This document shows positions 17,480 through 26,004 of a stretch of DNA of 64,000 nt, piece after piece. This DNA is from Salinivirga cyanobacteriivorans. Lineage in GTDB: Bacteria > Bacteroidota > Bacteroidia > Bacteroidales > Salinivirgaceae. Numbering within the stretch: position 1 is the first letter of the stretch; each line of letters starts with the position of its first letter. A program made the translations under genes and the position numbers. The stretch spans positions 354,225 to 418,224 of the forward strand of contig NZ_CP013118.1 of NCBI RefSeq assembly GCF_001443605.1, given 5' to 3'. The notes under the pieces are model-generated. The model did not search any database. It had not been told where the DNA came from and saw only the letters and a list, made by a program, of their open reading frames with translations.

Positions 17480-18676
17480 ATGCGATTATACGCCGGACTT
17501 TTTTCTATAGCAATTTTTATTTTTCTCATTGATATAATTTTCTTCCTGTTTTTTCTGCGACGTACAAAAAACAAAAAGTTATGGTTGGGCATATCATTGG
17601 GTTTGGGTGTTTTGTATTCCTCATTCTGGTTATGGCTATTTCTCACGTCTCCGGAATCATACAGCTATTTGCAAGAGGATAACTACCCACTGTTTTTTCT
17701 TGCTACCTCAATCATGATTATTCTTTATATACCCCGGTTAATAGCCATTATTTTCAGATTAATTCTTTTCCCAGTGCAAATAGCACATTTATTGAATCGA
17801 AAAAAAGCCCATATCATATCCTTAAGTCTGGCTGCGGTGTTTTTTATCATCAGTCTGTTTGGCATATTTGTCATCCGGTTTCAATTCCGTGTTATCGAGC
17901 AAACAATTGAATCACAACACATCCCCCAATCATTTGATGGATATCGCATAGCCCAAATTTCTGATTTACATTTGGGCACCTCTGACCGATTTAAGCAGAG
18001 TTTCAATAAAATGGTAGAAAGAATAAATGAGCTGGATGTAGATGTGGTATTTTTCACGGGAGATATTGTAAATAATTTTGCCACAGAATTAGATGGATGG
18101 CAACCCATACTGAATAAAATTAAAAGTAGTGACGGTACCTTTGCCATACTTGGCAATCACGATTATGGCGATTACGTTAAATGGGAATCATCGAATGATA
18201 AACAGCAAAATTTCAGAGATGTTATCGCATTTTTTGATGACATCAACTGGAAACTGCTTAAAAATGAATATACCTACCTCACAAGAAGAAAAGATTCAAT
18301 TATTCTTTCTGGTGTTGAAAATTGGGGGCATCCGCCTTTTCCTCAATATGGTGATTTAAATAAGAGTTTACCAGATACCATAAATAAACCTGTGCTTTTA
18401 TTGAGTCATGATCCTTCGCATTGGGATGCTGAAGTAAAAAACCACGAAGCACCAATATTTTTAACCCTTGCAGGTCATACGCATGGATTCCAGTTTGGCA
18501 TTCGCTCAGAAGCTTTTAACTGGAGCCCGGTAAAACTGCGCTACGATAAATGGGGCGGATTATATCAGCAAAAAGATAAATACCTCTATGTTAATGTAGG
18601 TGCAGGCACAATTGGTTTTCCCGGTCGCATTGGTATGCGTCCTGAGATCACACTTATAACATTAAAATCAAAATAG
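17480..18676 (+). CDS. Membrane-anchored metallophosphoesterase (YkuE-like)
   Basis: A 398-residue protein. Four N-terminal membrane helices (about 5-25, 35-55, 70-95, 112-135) are followed by a calcineurin-like phosphoesterase domain carrying all metal-site motifs: ISDLHLG (Asp, His), FTGDIVNN (Asp), LGNHDYG (Asn, His), LLSHDP (His) and AGHTHG (His-x-His). The family includes YkuE, a UDP-diacylglucosamine or phospholipid-type hydrolase, and hydrolases of unknown substrate. Divergent from the kinase gene; a small terminator follows. Confidence 0.9.
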   Translation: MRLYAGLFSIAIFIFLIDIIFFLFFLRRTKNKKLWLGISLGLGVLYSSFWLWLFLTSPESYSYLQEDNYPLFFLATSIMIILYIPRLIAIIFRLILFPVQIAHLLNRKKAHIISLSLAAVFFIISLFGIFVIRFQFRVIEQTIESQHIPQSFDGYRIAQISDLHLGTSDRFKQSFNKMVERINELDVDVVFFTGDIVNNFATELDGWQPILNKIKSSDGTFAILGNHDYGDYVKWESSNDKQQNFRDVIAFFDDINWKLLKNEYTYLTRRKDSIILSGVENWGHPPFPQYGDLNKSLPDTINKPVLLLSHDPSHWDAEVKNHEAPIFLTLAGHTHGFQFGIRSEAFNWSPVKLRYDKWGGLYQQKDKYLYVNVGAGTIGFPGRIGMRPEITLITLKSK

Positions 18677-18678
18677 TG

Positions 18679-18698
18679 ACAGGTCTTACCTGTTTTTA
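18679..18698 (+). terminator. Intrinsic terminator of the metallophosphoesterase gene
   Basis: Six-bp stem ACAGGT/ACCTGT with a CTT loop followed by TTTTAAG; modest strength. Confidence 0.5.
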
Positions 18699-18727
18699 AG
18701 GATTAAAGCACTTTTTGCAATAATTGG

Positions 18728-21511
18728 TTAGCCATTTAATTTGTCGCGTACAAATTTTGCAGTGTAAGAATACTTACAATTTGCTAGGTCCTCGGGTGTA
18801 CCCTCAAATACAAGTGCTCCGCCACCTTCGCCACCTTCCGGACCAAGATCAACTATCCAGTCTGCAGATTTAATTATTTCCGGGTTATGTTCAATAACGA
18901 TTATCGAATGGCCATTTTCAATCAGTGCATTAAAAGCATCAAGTAATTTGCTTATATCGTGAAAATGCAGGCCTGTAGTAGGCTCGTCGAAAATAAATAC
19001 CAATGAATCAGCTGTTTGATCTTTTGCTAAAAAGGAAGCGAGCTTCACCCTTTGGCTCTCACCTCCGGAAAGTGTACTTGAGGATTGTCCGAGTTTCACA
19101 TACCCAAGCCCTACATCCTGAAGCGGTTGCAATTTTTTAGCTATTTTAACTGCAGTGCCCTTCTTCTCCTGACTAAAAAATGTAATAGCCTCATCAATCG
19201 TCATTTCGAGCACATCGAAAATGGATTTCTCTTTGTATTGTACCTCAAGCACCTCATCTTTAAAACGTCTGCCCTTGCACGATTCACAAACCAGCTCCAC
19301 GTCGGCCATAAACTGCATTTCAACCTTTATTATACCTTCACCCTGGCACTCATCGCAGCGCCCTCCATCAACGTTGAAAGAAAAATGAGCAGGTTTAAAA
19401 TTTTGTTGCTTTGCCAGCTGCTGGGCAGCAAAAAGGCTGCGTATTTCATCGTAAGCTTTAAGATAAGTTACCGGGTTGCTTCGTGATGATTTACCTATGG
19501 GGTTTTGGTCGACAAACTCCACACCTTTATGCAAATGGAAATCGCCGCTCAATTGCCTGTAATCTCCTTTTTCATTGCTATAACCCTGGTATTGCCTCTG
19601 CAACGCCGGATACAGGATGTTTCGAATGAGCGATGATTTTCCACTTCCGCTTACGCCTGTTATCACAGTTAAAGCCTGCAACTGTATCTGAACATCAATA
19701 TTTTTAAGGTTGTGATGCCGTGCTCCCTCAATTTTTAAATAATTGCGCCCTGAACGTCTTGTTTGAGGAACGGCTATGGAACGCTTGCCGGTAAGATAAT
19801 CAGCTGTAAGGCTTTTATCGCTTTTAAGTAAATCTTTACCATCTCCCTGAAAAACCACTTCTCCACCATGGGTGCCTGCACGTGGACCAATATCGATTAT
19901 CTCATCGGCCTGATGCATAAACTCTTCCTCATGTTCCACCACCACAACCGTATTGCCAAGTTCTTTTAAACGTGTAAGCACACCAATCAGGTTTTGGGTA
20001 TCGCGCGGATGAAGACCTATGCTGGGCTCATCCAGTATGTAAACCGATCCTACCAAACTACTCCCCAACGAGGTGGCCAGGTTAATGCGCTGCGACTCAC
20101 CACCGGATAAGGTTGAGGATTGCCTGTTAAGGGTTAGATAACCAAGCCCAACGTCATTCAAAAAATTTATACGACTCGTGATCTCCTGTAAGATTCGGGT
20201 ACTTACCTTTGTATCGTATTCATTAAGTTCCAAATTATTAAAAAATTGGTCCAGCTGATCTACAGGCATTTGCACCAACTCCTGAATATTTTTACCTGCA
20301 ATTTTCACATAGCCGGCATCTTTTCTTAATCTTGATCCATTACATTCAGGACAGGTTGTTTTACCACGGTAGCGGCTGAGCATTACCCTGTATTGAATTT
20401 TATAGGCTTTTTGTTCCAGATACTCGAAAAAACGATTCAGCCCGGCAAAGTATTGATTTCCCTCCCATAAAAGATCTTTATGCTCATTGGTCAACTCGTA
20501 ATACGGCCTGTGTATCGGAAAATCAAACAGATGCGCATTCTGCACCAACTGTTCTTTCCACTCTCCCATCTTTTCTCCCTTCCAACAGGCTATGGCATCA
20601 TCATATACAGATAAACTTTTATCGGGCACAACCAAATCTGGATCGATACCTATAGTTTGACCGTAACCATCGCAACGGCGACATGCTCCAAGCGGACTAT
20701 TGAAACTAAAGAAATGCTCATTGGGCTCCTGGAAAGTAATCCCGTCAAGTTCGAAACGGTTTGAAAAATTATGCTTTGCCCCATCCTGCTCCATTAGCAT
20801 AATTGTGCATGAACCATGGCCCTCAAAAAAAGCACTTTCTACAGAATCTGACATGCGACTGATGTTGTCCTCATCAGCTTTAGCCACCACACGGTCCAAC
20901 ACAAGATAAACATCGTCGCACTTTTTTAAAGCCTCAATATCCTCCACATCATTTAATCGCATCACATCATTGTTACATATAATACGACTGTATCCGCGCA
21001 TTTTAAGGCGTTCAAGTGTATCATCCTCAAATTTCAGGGGAGCCAGAATCATAGCTTTTTCATCCTGGGCCGTATTGATCAGAAAATCAATTACATCAGT
21101 TACGCTGTCTTTTTTTACCTCTTTGCCCGAAACGGGTGAGTAGGTTTTTCCAATTCGGGCAAATAATAATCGGAGATACTCATAAATTTCTGTTGATGTA
21201 CCTACTGTAGACCTTGGATTACGCGTATTGACCTTTTGTTCAATGGCTATTGCCGGGGGTATACCACGAATATAGTCTACCTCCGGTTTATTAATACGCC
21301 CCATAAATTGCCGTGCATAGGAAGATAAACTTTCCACATAACGACGTTGCCCCTCTGCATAAAGCGTATCAAATGCTAAACTTGATTTTCCTGAGCCAGA
21401 TACGCCTGTTATGACAATAAACTGGTCACGAGGTATTTTTACACTAATGCCTTTTAAGTTGTGCACACGGGCATTGGCTATATCGATAAAACTATTTTGT
21501 GCTTTTTTCAT
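18728..21511 (-). CDS. uvrA: Excinuclease ABC subunit A
   Basis: A 927-residue DNA damage recognition ATPase of nucleotide excision repair, close to the usual ~940. It has two ABC ATPase modules with Walker A GVSGSGKSS (residues 36-44 and again about 630), the signature LSGGESQR in both halves, and zinc-finger cysteine pairs (CRRCDGYG; CPECNGSRL; CDECQGEG with CESCKGRRF). The start MKKAQNSFIDI fits the family. Bacteroidota often carry two UvrA paralogues; this one has the full canonical domain set. The upstream region holds a -7 box and two inverted repeats. Confidence 0.97.
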   Translation of the reverse strand: MKKAQNSFIDIANARVHNLKGISVKIPRDQFIVITGVSGSGKSSLAFDTLYAEGQRRYVESLSSYARQFMGRINKPEVDYIRGIPPAIAIEQKVNTRNPRSTVGTSTEIYEYLRLLFARIGKTYSPVSGKEVKKDSVTDVIDFLINTAQDEKAMILAPLKFEDDTLERLKMRGYSRIICNNDVMRLNDVEDIEALKKCDDVYLVLDRVVAKADEDNISRMSDSVESAFFEGHGSCTIMLMEQDGAKHNFSNRFELDGITFQEPNEHFFSFNSPLGACRRCDGYGQTIGIDPDLVVPDKSLSVYDDAIACWKGEKMGEWKEQLVQNAHLFDFPIHRPYYELTNEHKDLLWEGNQYFAGLNRFFEYLEQKAYKIQYRVMLSRYRGKTTCPECNGSRLRKDAGYVKIAGKNIQELVQMPVDQLDQFFNNLELNEYDTKVSTRILQEITSRINFLNDVGLGYLTLNRQSSTLSGGESQRINLATSLGSSLVGSVYILDEPSIGLHPRDTQNLIGVLTRLKELGNTVVVVEHEEEFMHQADEIIDIGPRAGTHGGEVVFQGDGKDLLKSDKSLTADYLTGKRSIAVPQTRRSGRNYLKIEGARHHNLKNIDVQIQLQALTVITGVSGSGKSSLIRNILYPALQRQYQGYSNEKGDYRQLSGDFHLHKGVEFVDQNPIGKSSRSNPVTYLKAYDEIRSLFAAQQLAKQQNFKPAHFSFNVDGGRCDECQGEGIIKVEMQFMADVELVCESCKGRRFKDEVLEVQYKEKSIFDVLEMTIDEAITFFSQEKKGTAVKIAKKLQPLQDVGLGYVKLGQSSSTLSGGESQRVKLASFLAKDQTADSLVFIFDEPTTGLHFHDISKLLDAFNALIENGHSIIVIEHNPEIIKSADWIVDLGPEGGEGGGALVFEGTPEDLANCKYSYTAKFVRDKLNG

Positions 21512-21573
21512 GTATAAAATCTATTCTTTTGTTGAAAATGTGGAACTTATGTCATTTCCACTCTTTTCATTTT

Positions 21574-21592
21574 CGTCGAAAAGATTTCGACG
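21574..21592. promoter_or_regulatory. Inverted repeat at the uvrA transcript start
   Basis: CGTCGAA-AAGAT-TTCGACG, perfect 7-bp arms. It lies just downstream of the uvrA -7 box, over the predicted transcript start. A second short inverted repeat, CGGAC...GTCCG, encloses the -7 box itself (21591-21607). Confidence 0.5.
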
Positions 21593-21594
21593 GA

Positions 21595-21602
21595 CAAAAA
21601 TA
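21595..21602 (-). promoter_or_regulatory. TAnnTTTG -7 box of uvrA
   Basis: Minus strand TATTTTTG, 83 bp before the uvrA ATG; no strong -33 element. The remaining spacer, 21610-21828, holds only a small hairpin (GCCC/GGGC, 21670-21689) and no gene I can support. Confidence 0.4.
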
Positions 21603-21829
21603 CGTCCGATTTGTTCTTTATAAAAGAAATTGTGGACTAAATGTAAAATTAGCCAAATGCAATTATAATGCCCGTATTAATAAATGGGCTTTTTACATTA
21701 ATTTTTTAAAATAAAATTATACGAAAACCAAAAATGTAATTGATAGAAGCTATTTTTACACGAAACGTGAAATTTCATTGATAAAATGGCCAACTTTTTG
21801 ATCAATATAAGCGTAAAAACAATATAAAA

Positions 21830-21860
21830 TTTGGTTTTTATCATACGATAACTATTTTTG
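21830..21860 (+). promoter_or_regulatory. Consensus promoter of the sigma-factor operon
   Basis: TTTG at 21830-21833, 19 bp, TATTTTTG at 21853-21860: a perfect housekeeping-type Bacteroidota promoter giving a leader of about 64 nt. Confidence 0.6.
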
Positions 21861-21930
21861 TAACCATAACCTCTAAAAAACTAATGCCTATAGAAAGAAA
21901 TCTACTCTGACTAATCAAAAAGGTAAGCTT

Positions 21931-22521
21931 ATGAGAGCCGAACAAAAGAGTGATTTCGACCTCGTACAAGAATTCATTGATGGAAAAGATTCCAGCATTG
22001 AGGTACTAATCAACAGGCACAAAGACCGCGTTTTTACTTATATTCTTTTGCTCGTTAAAAACGAAGAGTTAGCAGAAGATATTTTCCAGGACACTTTCGT
22101 AAAAGTGATCAATTCATTACGCCAGAAAAAATACAAAGATGAGGGACGCTTTGTAAGCTGGGTATTAAGAATAGGGCATAATCTTGTAATCGATCATTTT
22201 CGTAAAGAAAAAAATCTGCGTACAGTATCAAACGATGACGGTGAGGTAGATCTCCTGAACTCCACCAAATTTGCCGATCTTACAATAGAAGAAGAGATGG
22301 CAAAAAAGCAGGTTCACGGTAATGTAAGGGAACTTGTGGAACAATTACCGTTTGAACAAAGGCAAGTGGTAGTTATGCGCCATTACATGGGCATGAGCTT
22401 TAAAGAGATCTCGCAGCACACCAATGTTTCAATTAATACTGCATTAGGTCGAATGCGATACGCCCTTATTAATATGCGAAAAATGATTTTGGATCAGGAA
22501 CATGCATTTTCCCTCTCCTGA
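21931..22521 (+). CDS. RNA polymerase sigma-70 family factor (ECF type)
   Basis: A 196-residue two-domain sigma factor. Region 2 spans about residues 25-95 (YILLLVKNEELAEDIFQDTF and SWVLRIGHNLVIDHFRK), and region 4 about 135-185 (LPFEQRQVVVMRHY with helix-turn-helix FKEISQHTNVSINTALGRMR). There is no region 1 or 3. An acidic linker connects the two. No anti-sigma gene adjoins it; instead a 61-residue protein gene follows 67 bp downstream and the unit ends at a terminator. The promoter is of the housekeeping type, so it is probably not simply autoregulated through a different sigma consensus. Confidence 0.93.
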   Translation: MRAEQKSDFDLVQEFIDGKDSSIEVLINRHKDRVFTYILLLVKNEELAEDIFQDTFVKVINSLRQKKYKDEGRFVSWVLRIGHNLVIDHFRKEKNLRTVSNDDGEVDLLNSTKFADLTIEEEMAKKQVHGNVRELVEQLPFEQRQVVVMRHYMGMSFKEISQHTNVSINTALGRMRYALINMRKMILDQEHAFSLS

Positions 22522-22588
22522 TATTTTTTCACGAAAAATAAAATATTTTGTACAAGGCTGCGTTTTTGTATCAGAACATTAAACTGAT

Positions 22589-22774
22589 ATGAAAATGCCT
22601 ATGGAAAAATCATTTACGCCAAATAGTGACCCGGAGCACTTTAACGAACTCCTGGGAAAGAGAAATCTAAGAACTGCATCTCCCCATTTAGTTAGTAATA
22701 TTATGGCCTATGTGCGAAGCACCATGACCACAAAATCAGAATTACTGGGAGATTTGAAATTGTTTCTGAACTAA
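22589..22774 (+). CDS. Small conserved-looking protein downstream of the sigma factor
   Basis: A 61-residue open frame 67 bp after the sigma factor stop and 16 bp before a strong terminator. This placement inside a promoter-to-terminator unit is the main reason to call it. It is soluble and basic, with one likely amphipathic helix (PHLVSNIMAYVRSTM); no signal peptide or cysteines. No family recognised. The start may be 22589 or the third ATG at 22601. A role tied to the sigma factor is only a suggestion from position. Confidence 0.6.
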   Translation: MKMPMEKSFTPNSDPEHFNELLGKRNLRTASPHLVSNIMAYVRSTMTTKSELLGDLKLFLN

Positions 22775-22790
22775 CAGAAAAGTTTTTCGG

Positions 22791-22827
22791 GGTGGCTTCA
22801 TTAAAACAATGTAGCCACCTTTTATTT
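22791..22827 (+). terminator. Intrinsic terminator of the sigma-factor operon
   Basis: GGTGGCT/AGCCACC stem (22791-22797 and 22813-22819), with an inner CATT/AATG pairing, followed by TTTTATTTT. Confidence 0.85.
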
Positions 22828-23244
22828 TGCGGCATGCCACTCTTGCGTAGCATAAAACCAACCTATGTAACCTCTCACTTTAAGTATGTCCCCTTCTCTC
22901 CAAATACGACAATCATAAACTTTATTCCGTTCAGGATCAATTATAGCATCATCAGCAAACCAGCCATCTTCATCTTTTTCCAGTCCGCGAATTATTTGTA
23001 ATCCAATAATTGGTTTTTCTGCCCATGGCTCCGGACAATCGTCGCAACGCAACGCTTCAGGGTTCTCCTTGTTGAGTACTTTCACGATTTTACCATATAC
23101 CTTAGTACCCTCTTTATATATTTCGACGATAGACCTGGCTTTCCCGGTTTCATGATCAATGGTTTTCCATAAACCGGTTACAGGCTGAGCTGCTAAAAAA
23201 CCGGTCATTGAAACAAATAAGATTATTAAAAAGCGTGTAATCAT
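22822..23244 (-). CDS. DUF2147 family exported protein
   Basis: A 140-residue protein from the ATG at 23244, with signal peptide (1-19, FLAAQ). The mature domain opens PVTGLWKTIDHETGKARSIVEIY, carries a Cys pair (RCDDC) and ends RGYIGWFYATQEWHAAK; these are the features of DUF2147, a small lipocalin/beta-barrel-like periplasmic domain of unknown function. The longer frame to 23658 runs through the divergent nuclease gene and is rejected. Confidence 0.85.
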   Translation of the reverse strand: MITRFLIILFVSMTGFLAAQPVTGLWKTIDHETGKARSIVEIYKEGTKVYGKIVKVLNKENPEALRCDDCPEPWAEKPIIGLQIIRGLEKDEDGWFADDAIIDPERNKVYDCRIWREGDILKVRGYIGWFYATQEWHAAK

Positions 23245-23267
23245 ATTAAAACATTTATGTATTATTT

Positions 23268-23284
23268 TCAAATTACATTTGAAT
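23268..23284. promoter_or_regulatory. Perfect inverted repeat between DUF2147 and the nuclease gene
   Basis: TTCAAAT-TAC-ATTTGAA, 7-bp arms, in the 120-bp divergent intergenic region. It has an operator-like form; no regulator is assigned. Confidence 0.35.
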
Positions 23285-23364
23285 ATATTAGCTGACAATT
23301 TCAAACTAAATAAGCATACAATAATGCACAATTTTTGTTGCAAATTACTGCGATTATTATTCTT

Positions 23365-24741
23365 ATGAACTACGTTATAACCGATATTGAAACCACCGGA
23401 GGCAATGCCCGGAGAGAGAAAATAACTGAAATTGCCATATATAAATTTAACGGCAATGAAATAGTCGATGAGCTTAACACGCTGGTAAATCCTGAGCGAC
23501 ATATTCCACAACAGATTCAGCAACTTACAGGCATTACAAATGATATGGTAGCTGATGCGCCACGCTTTTATGAAATAGCCAAAAGAGTTGTAGAAATTAC
23601 AAAGGATTGCGTTTTTGTGGCACACAATGCCGCTTTTGATTACAATTTTATACAACATGAATTTAAAGCTCTCGGTTACGAATACCAGCGCGAATACCTC
23701 TGTACGGTTAAACTAAGCAGAAAACTCATGCCCGGCCTCCCCTCCTACAGCCTCGGAATACTCGCAGAGCATCTGGGATTACAAATTGAAAACCGACACA
23801 GAGCTTCCGGCGATGCATTGGCAACAGTGGAACTATTTAAAAAGCTGCTCGACAAACATGATGGTGATGACCTTGCAGATGTAGAATTATCTGAAGTTTT
23901 AAAAGGTATAAATGCCAACCTTGACAAACAAACATTGAAAAAATTGCCCGAATATACAGGAGTATATTATTTTCTCGATGACCAGGATCTGCCCATTTAT
24001 ATTGGCAAAAGCGTTAATATAAAAAAACGCATTTACTCACATTTTTCCAACAAGCGATCGGTACGAGCCATAGAGATGAAATCGCGCATTGCTAAAATCG
24101 ATTATGAAGTTACAGGTAGTGAACTCATTGCTTTGCTTTATGAAGCAGCAGAAGTAAAACATCACATGCCACACTACAACCGATTATTGCGGCGCTCTGT
24201 TTTTACCTGGGGTTTATTCACTTTTACCGATGAAGCCGGATACATAAACCTTACACTCAAAAGAAACAGTGCTAAAAGTGGAGATGCAATCGTACTATTC
24301 AACAATAAAAAAGAAGGTGAAAAGTATCTGCATAAACAAATTGAGCATTACCAACTATGTCAAAAGTTGTGCGGTGTATATAAATCAGCCTCTGGCTGTT
24401 TTCATCAGCAAATCGGATTGTGTCACGGAGCCTGCATTGGTATGGAACCACCAGTAGATTATAACCGCCGGGTGGAATCACTGATCGAGCAAACCAGTAT
24501 TCCAAACAATTCATATTTTCTGATTGACAAAGGCCGGAGTGCTGCCGAAAAGGCTGTAGTTAAAATAGAGCATGGCGTTTACAAAGGTTTTGGCTTCGCA
24601 GAAAAAAACCTCACGGGTAGCATTGAAGATTTACATAATGTAATAAAGCCCTATGACGACAACAAAGATGTGCGCAGTATATTGCGAAGTTTTATAAATC
24701 GCAAGCACTATGAGCAACTCATATATTTTAATGCTGAATGA
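23365..24741 (+). CDS. DnaQ-like exonuclease / GIY-YIG endonuclease fusion (Cho/UvrC-like)
   Basis: A 458-residue fusion from the ATG at 23365. Residues 1-165 are a DEDDh 3'-5' exonuclease of the polymerase III epsilon type: Asp7 and Glu9 (ITDIETTGG), an Asp in HNAAFDYNF, and His/Asp in HRASGDALA. Residues about 195-275 are a GIY-YIG nuclease (TGVYYFLDD, IYIGKSVNIKKRIYSH, with Glu in LLYEAAEVKHH). A cysteine cluster follows at 332/336, 345, 353 and 357 with the C-x7-C-x3-C spacing of UvrC. This architecture is known in several phyla and is expected to act in DNA repair. Initiating at the earlier alternative codon (23335) would add ten residues before the first beta-strand and is not favoured. 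Confidence 0.9.
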   Translation: MNYVITDIETTGGNARREKITEIAIYKFNGNEIVDELNTLVNPERHIPQQIQQLTGITNDMVADAPRFYEIAKRVVEITKDCVFVAHNAAFDYNFIQHEFKALGYEYQREYLCTVKLSRKLMPGLPSYSLGILAEHLGLQIENRHRASGDALATVELFKKLLDKHDGDDLADVELSEVLKGINANLDKQTLKKLPEYTGVYYFLDDQDLPIYIGKSVNIKKRIYSHFSNKRSVRAIEMKSRIAKIDYEVTGSELIALLYEAAEVKHHMPHYNRLLRRSVFTWGLFTFTDEAGYINLTLKRNSAKSGDAIVLFNNKKEGEKYLHKQIEHYQLCQKLCGVYKSASGCFHQQIGLCHGACIGMEPPVDYNRRVESLIEQTSIPNNSYFLIDKGRSAAEKAVVKIEHGVYKGFGFAEKNLTGSIEDLHNVIKPYDDNKDVRSILRSFINRKHYEQLIYFNAE

Positions 24742-24789
24742 AATCAATTAGCTAGCAACAACAGCCCTTTGCCTGTGTTGGTCTATGAA

Positions 24790-25266
24790 CTATTCCGGCC
24801 AGGCAATTGTCTCTTCGTCTTCAAACAGTGGGCCCCACTGAATTTCTGACAGCTCATCGTCCTCCAACCAAAAATTCATACTATGATTCTCAGAAAAAAC
24901 CAATTCTTGCTTTGTGTGGTCTTCTGTTGCCCACTCTTCAGCTTGCAAATCATCTATACTTAAAGCTTTCAGCTCATGGATCATATCTGGTTTCGAAAGG
25001 CCAATAAGTTTTTTTCCCTGAAACTCATAATCTTCTCCGGAAACAGCAATAGAGAAAAGCCTCATATCGTCAATTTCCTCAAAACTTACAGATAATTCTA
25101 ACTCATCATAATGCCATGATTCGGTGTTGCCTTCATCTTCGCCTTCAGTATGATTGTCAATCTCATCAGGTTCGCCAAGCAATTTTTTCACATCAGCTTT
25201 CAGCATTCCGAATTTAATAGGCGCTAAACCAATTCCTGCTTTTATCTCTTTTTCAATTTGTTCCAT
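24790..25266 (-). CDS. Hypothetical acidic cytoplasmic protein
   Basis: A 158-residue, strongly acidic protein without signal peptide or membrane helix. The opening GLAPIKFGMLKADVKKLLGEPDEI resembles the helix-turn-helix-strand start of SmpA/OmlA-like (BLIP-fold) domains, and two such half-repeats may be present (again near LIGLSKPDMIHELKAL). No catalytic motif is visible. Monocistronic, with a -7 box at 25289-25296. Function unknown; it could belong to the immunity-like or chaperone-like small acidic proteins, but nothing nearby supports that. Confidence 0.72.
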   Translation of the reverse strand: MEQIEKEIKAGIGLAPIKFGMLKADVKKLLGEPDEIDNHTEGEDEGNTESWHYDELELSVSFEEIDDMRLFSIAVSGEDYEFQGKKLIGLSKPDMIHELKALSIDDLQAEEWATEDHTKQELVFSENHSMNFWLEDDELSEIQWGPLFEDEETIAWPE

Positions 25267-25288
25267 CTTATTGTATTTTAATTTTTTA

Positions 25289-25296
25289 CAAATTTA
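25289..25296 (-). promoter_or_regulatory. TAnnTTTG -7 box of the acidic protein gene
   Basis: Minus strand TAAATTTG, 23 bp before the ATG at 25266. Confidence 0.42.
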
Positions 25297-25431
25297 TAGT
25301 TTTCCTTTGCAAATAAATGTTTTGTATTAATTATTTTATAAACAGAATGCGTGTTCAGCAAATATTCAAAATAATATAACATTGTTTCGTCAAATATCGT
25401 TGAAACTTTTTTTATTGATTAACGGAATTCA

Positions 25432-25439
25432 TAAATTTG
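25432..25439 (+). promoter_or_regulatory. TAnnTTTG -7 box of the 25470 gene
   Basis: TAAATTTG, 30 bp before the ATG; no clean -33 element. Confidence 0.4.
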
Positions 25440-25469
25440 TGTCCATACTGAAAAAGCGAGATAAAGCAA

Positions 25470-26000
25470 ATGAAAACAAAACAAATATATCTTGTTATAG
25501 CCTTTCTGCTTTTAGCATTTTGTGGCCATGCACAAAAAAACGGCTATGAGCATTTAACAAATGTTCCCCCGCCCCATTTTAACAATGCTGAAAATCAGCG
25601 TAACTTCAGGTTAAACGGTATTCTATTGAGCAAAACCGGTAAACATTTGGTGCTCGATTATGGAAGAGGCAACTCGACTATAGCAATTTTTTCATTTCCT
25701 GACTTCAATTTGCTCGGACTACATACACTCAATAAAGTTGTAGAATTAAGCCAAACCTATTTTACAAATAACGACAGCCTGCTATTTGTAAAAGAGGATC
25801 GATATGCACCTGATTATATGATGATTAAGGTTTTTGAAGACAGACGTAAAAACATCAAATGTGCCAATACACCGAGGGGATGTCCCTCACAAGCAGCAGG
25901 ACTTGCAAAAATACGCACCTATACTCCTGATCAGAAATATCTTTTGGAACGCTCCAGAAAAAACAAATCGATACTTGAAGTATATAAACGCGTAGACTAA
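25470..26000 (+). CDS. Hypothetical secreted protein
   Basis: A 176-residue protein with a clear signal peptide (1-21, FCGHAQ). The mature region is beta-rich and basic and resembles one or two blades of a WD/NHL-type propeller (GILLSKTGKHLVLDYGRG; IFSFPDFNLLGLHTL; YTPDQKYLLERSRKN), but it is too short for a full propeller. It has two cysteines (ANTPRGCPS). No family recognised. Monocistronic, convergent with the MFS gene 4 bp away. Confidence 0.68.
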   Translation: MKTKQIYLVIAFLLLAFCGHAQKNGYEHLTNVPPPHFNNAENQRNFRLNGILLSKTGKHLVLDYGRGNSTIAIFSFPDFNLLGLHTLNKVVELSQTYFTNNDSLLFVKEDRYAPDYMMIKVFEDRRKNIKCANTPRGCPSQAAGLAKIRTYTPDQKYLLERSRKNKSILEVYKRVD

Positions 26001-26004
26001 AATT

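Noticed and set aside
21670..21689. Small RNA or terminator in the uvrA/sigma factor spacer
   Set aside because: The GCCC/GGGC hairpin followed by five Ts is weak, and no plus-strand promoter or gene precedes it.
23245..23658. Upstream extension of the DUF2147 frame
   Set aside because: It runs antisense through the start of the exonuclease fusion; the true protein has a clean signal peptide starting at 23244.
24750..24785. Terminator after the DnaQ/GIY-YIG gene
   Set aside because: The CAAC-x-CAG/CTG-x-GTTG pairing is short, with a long loop and no T run.
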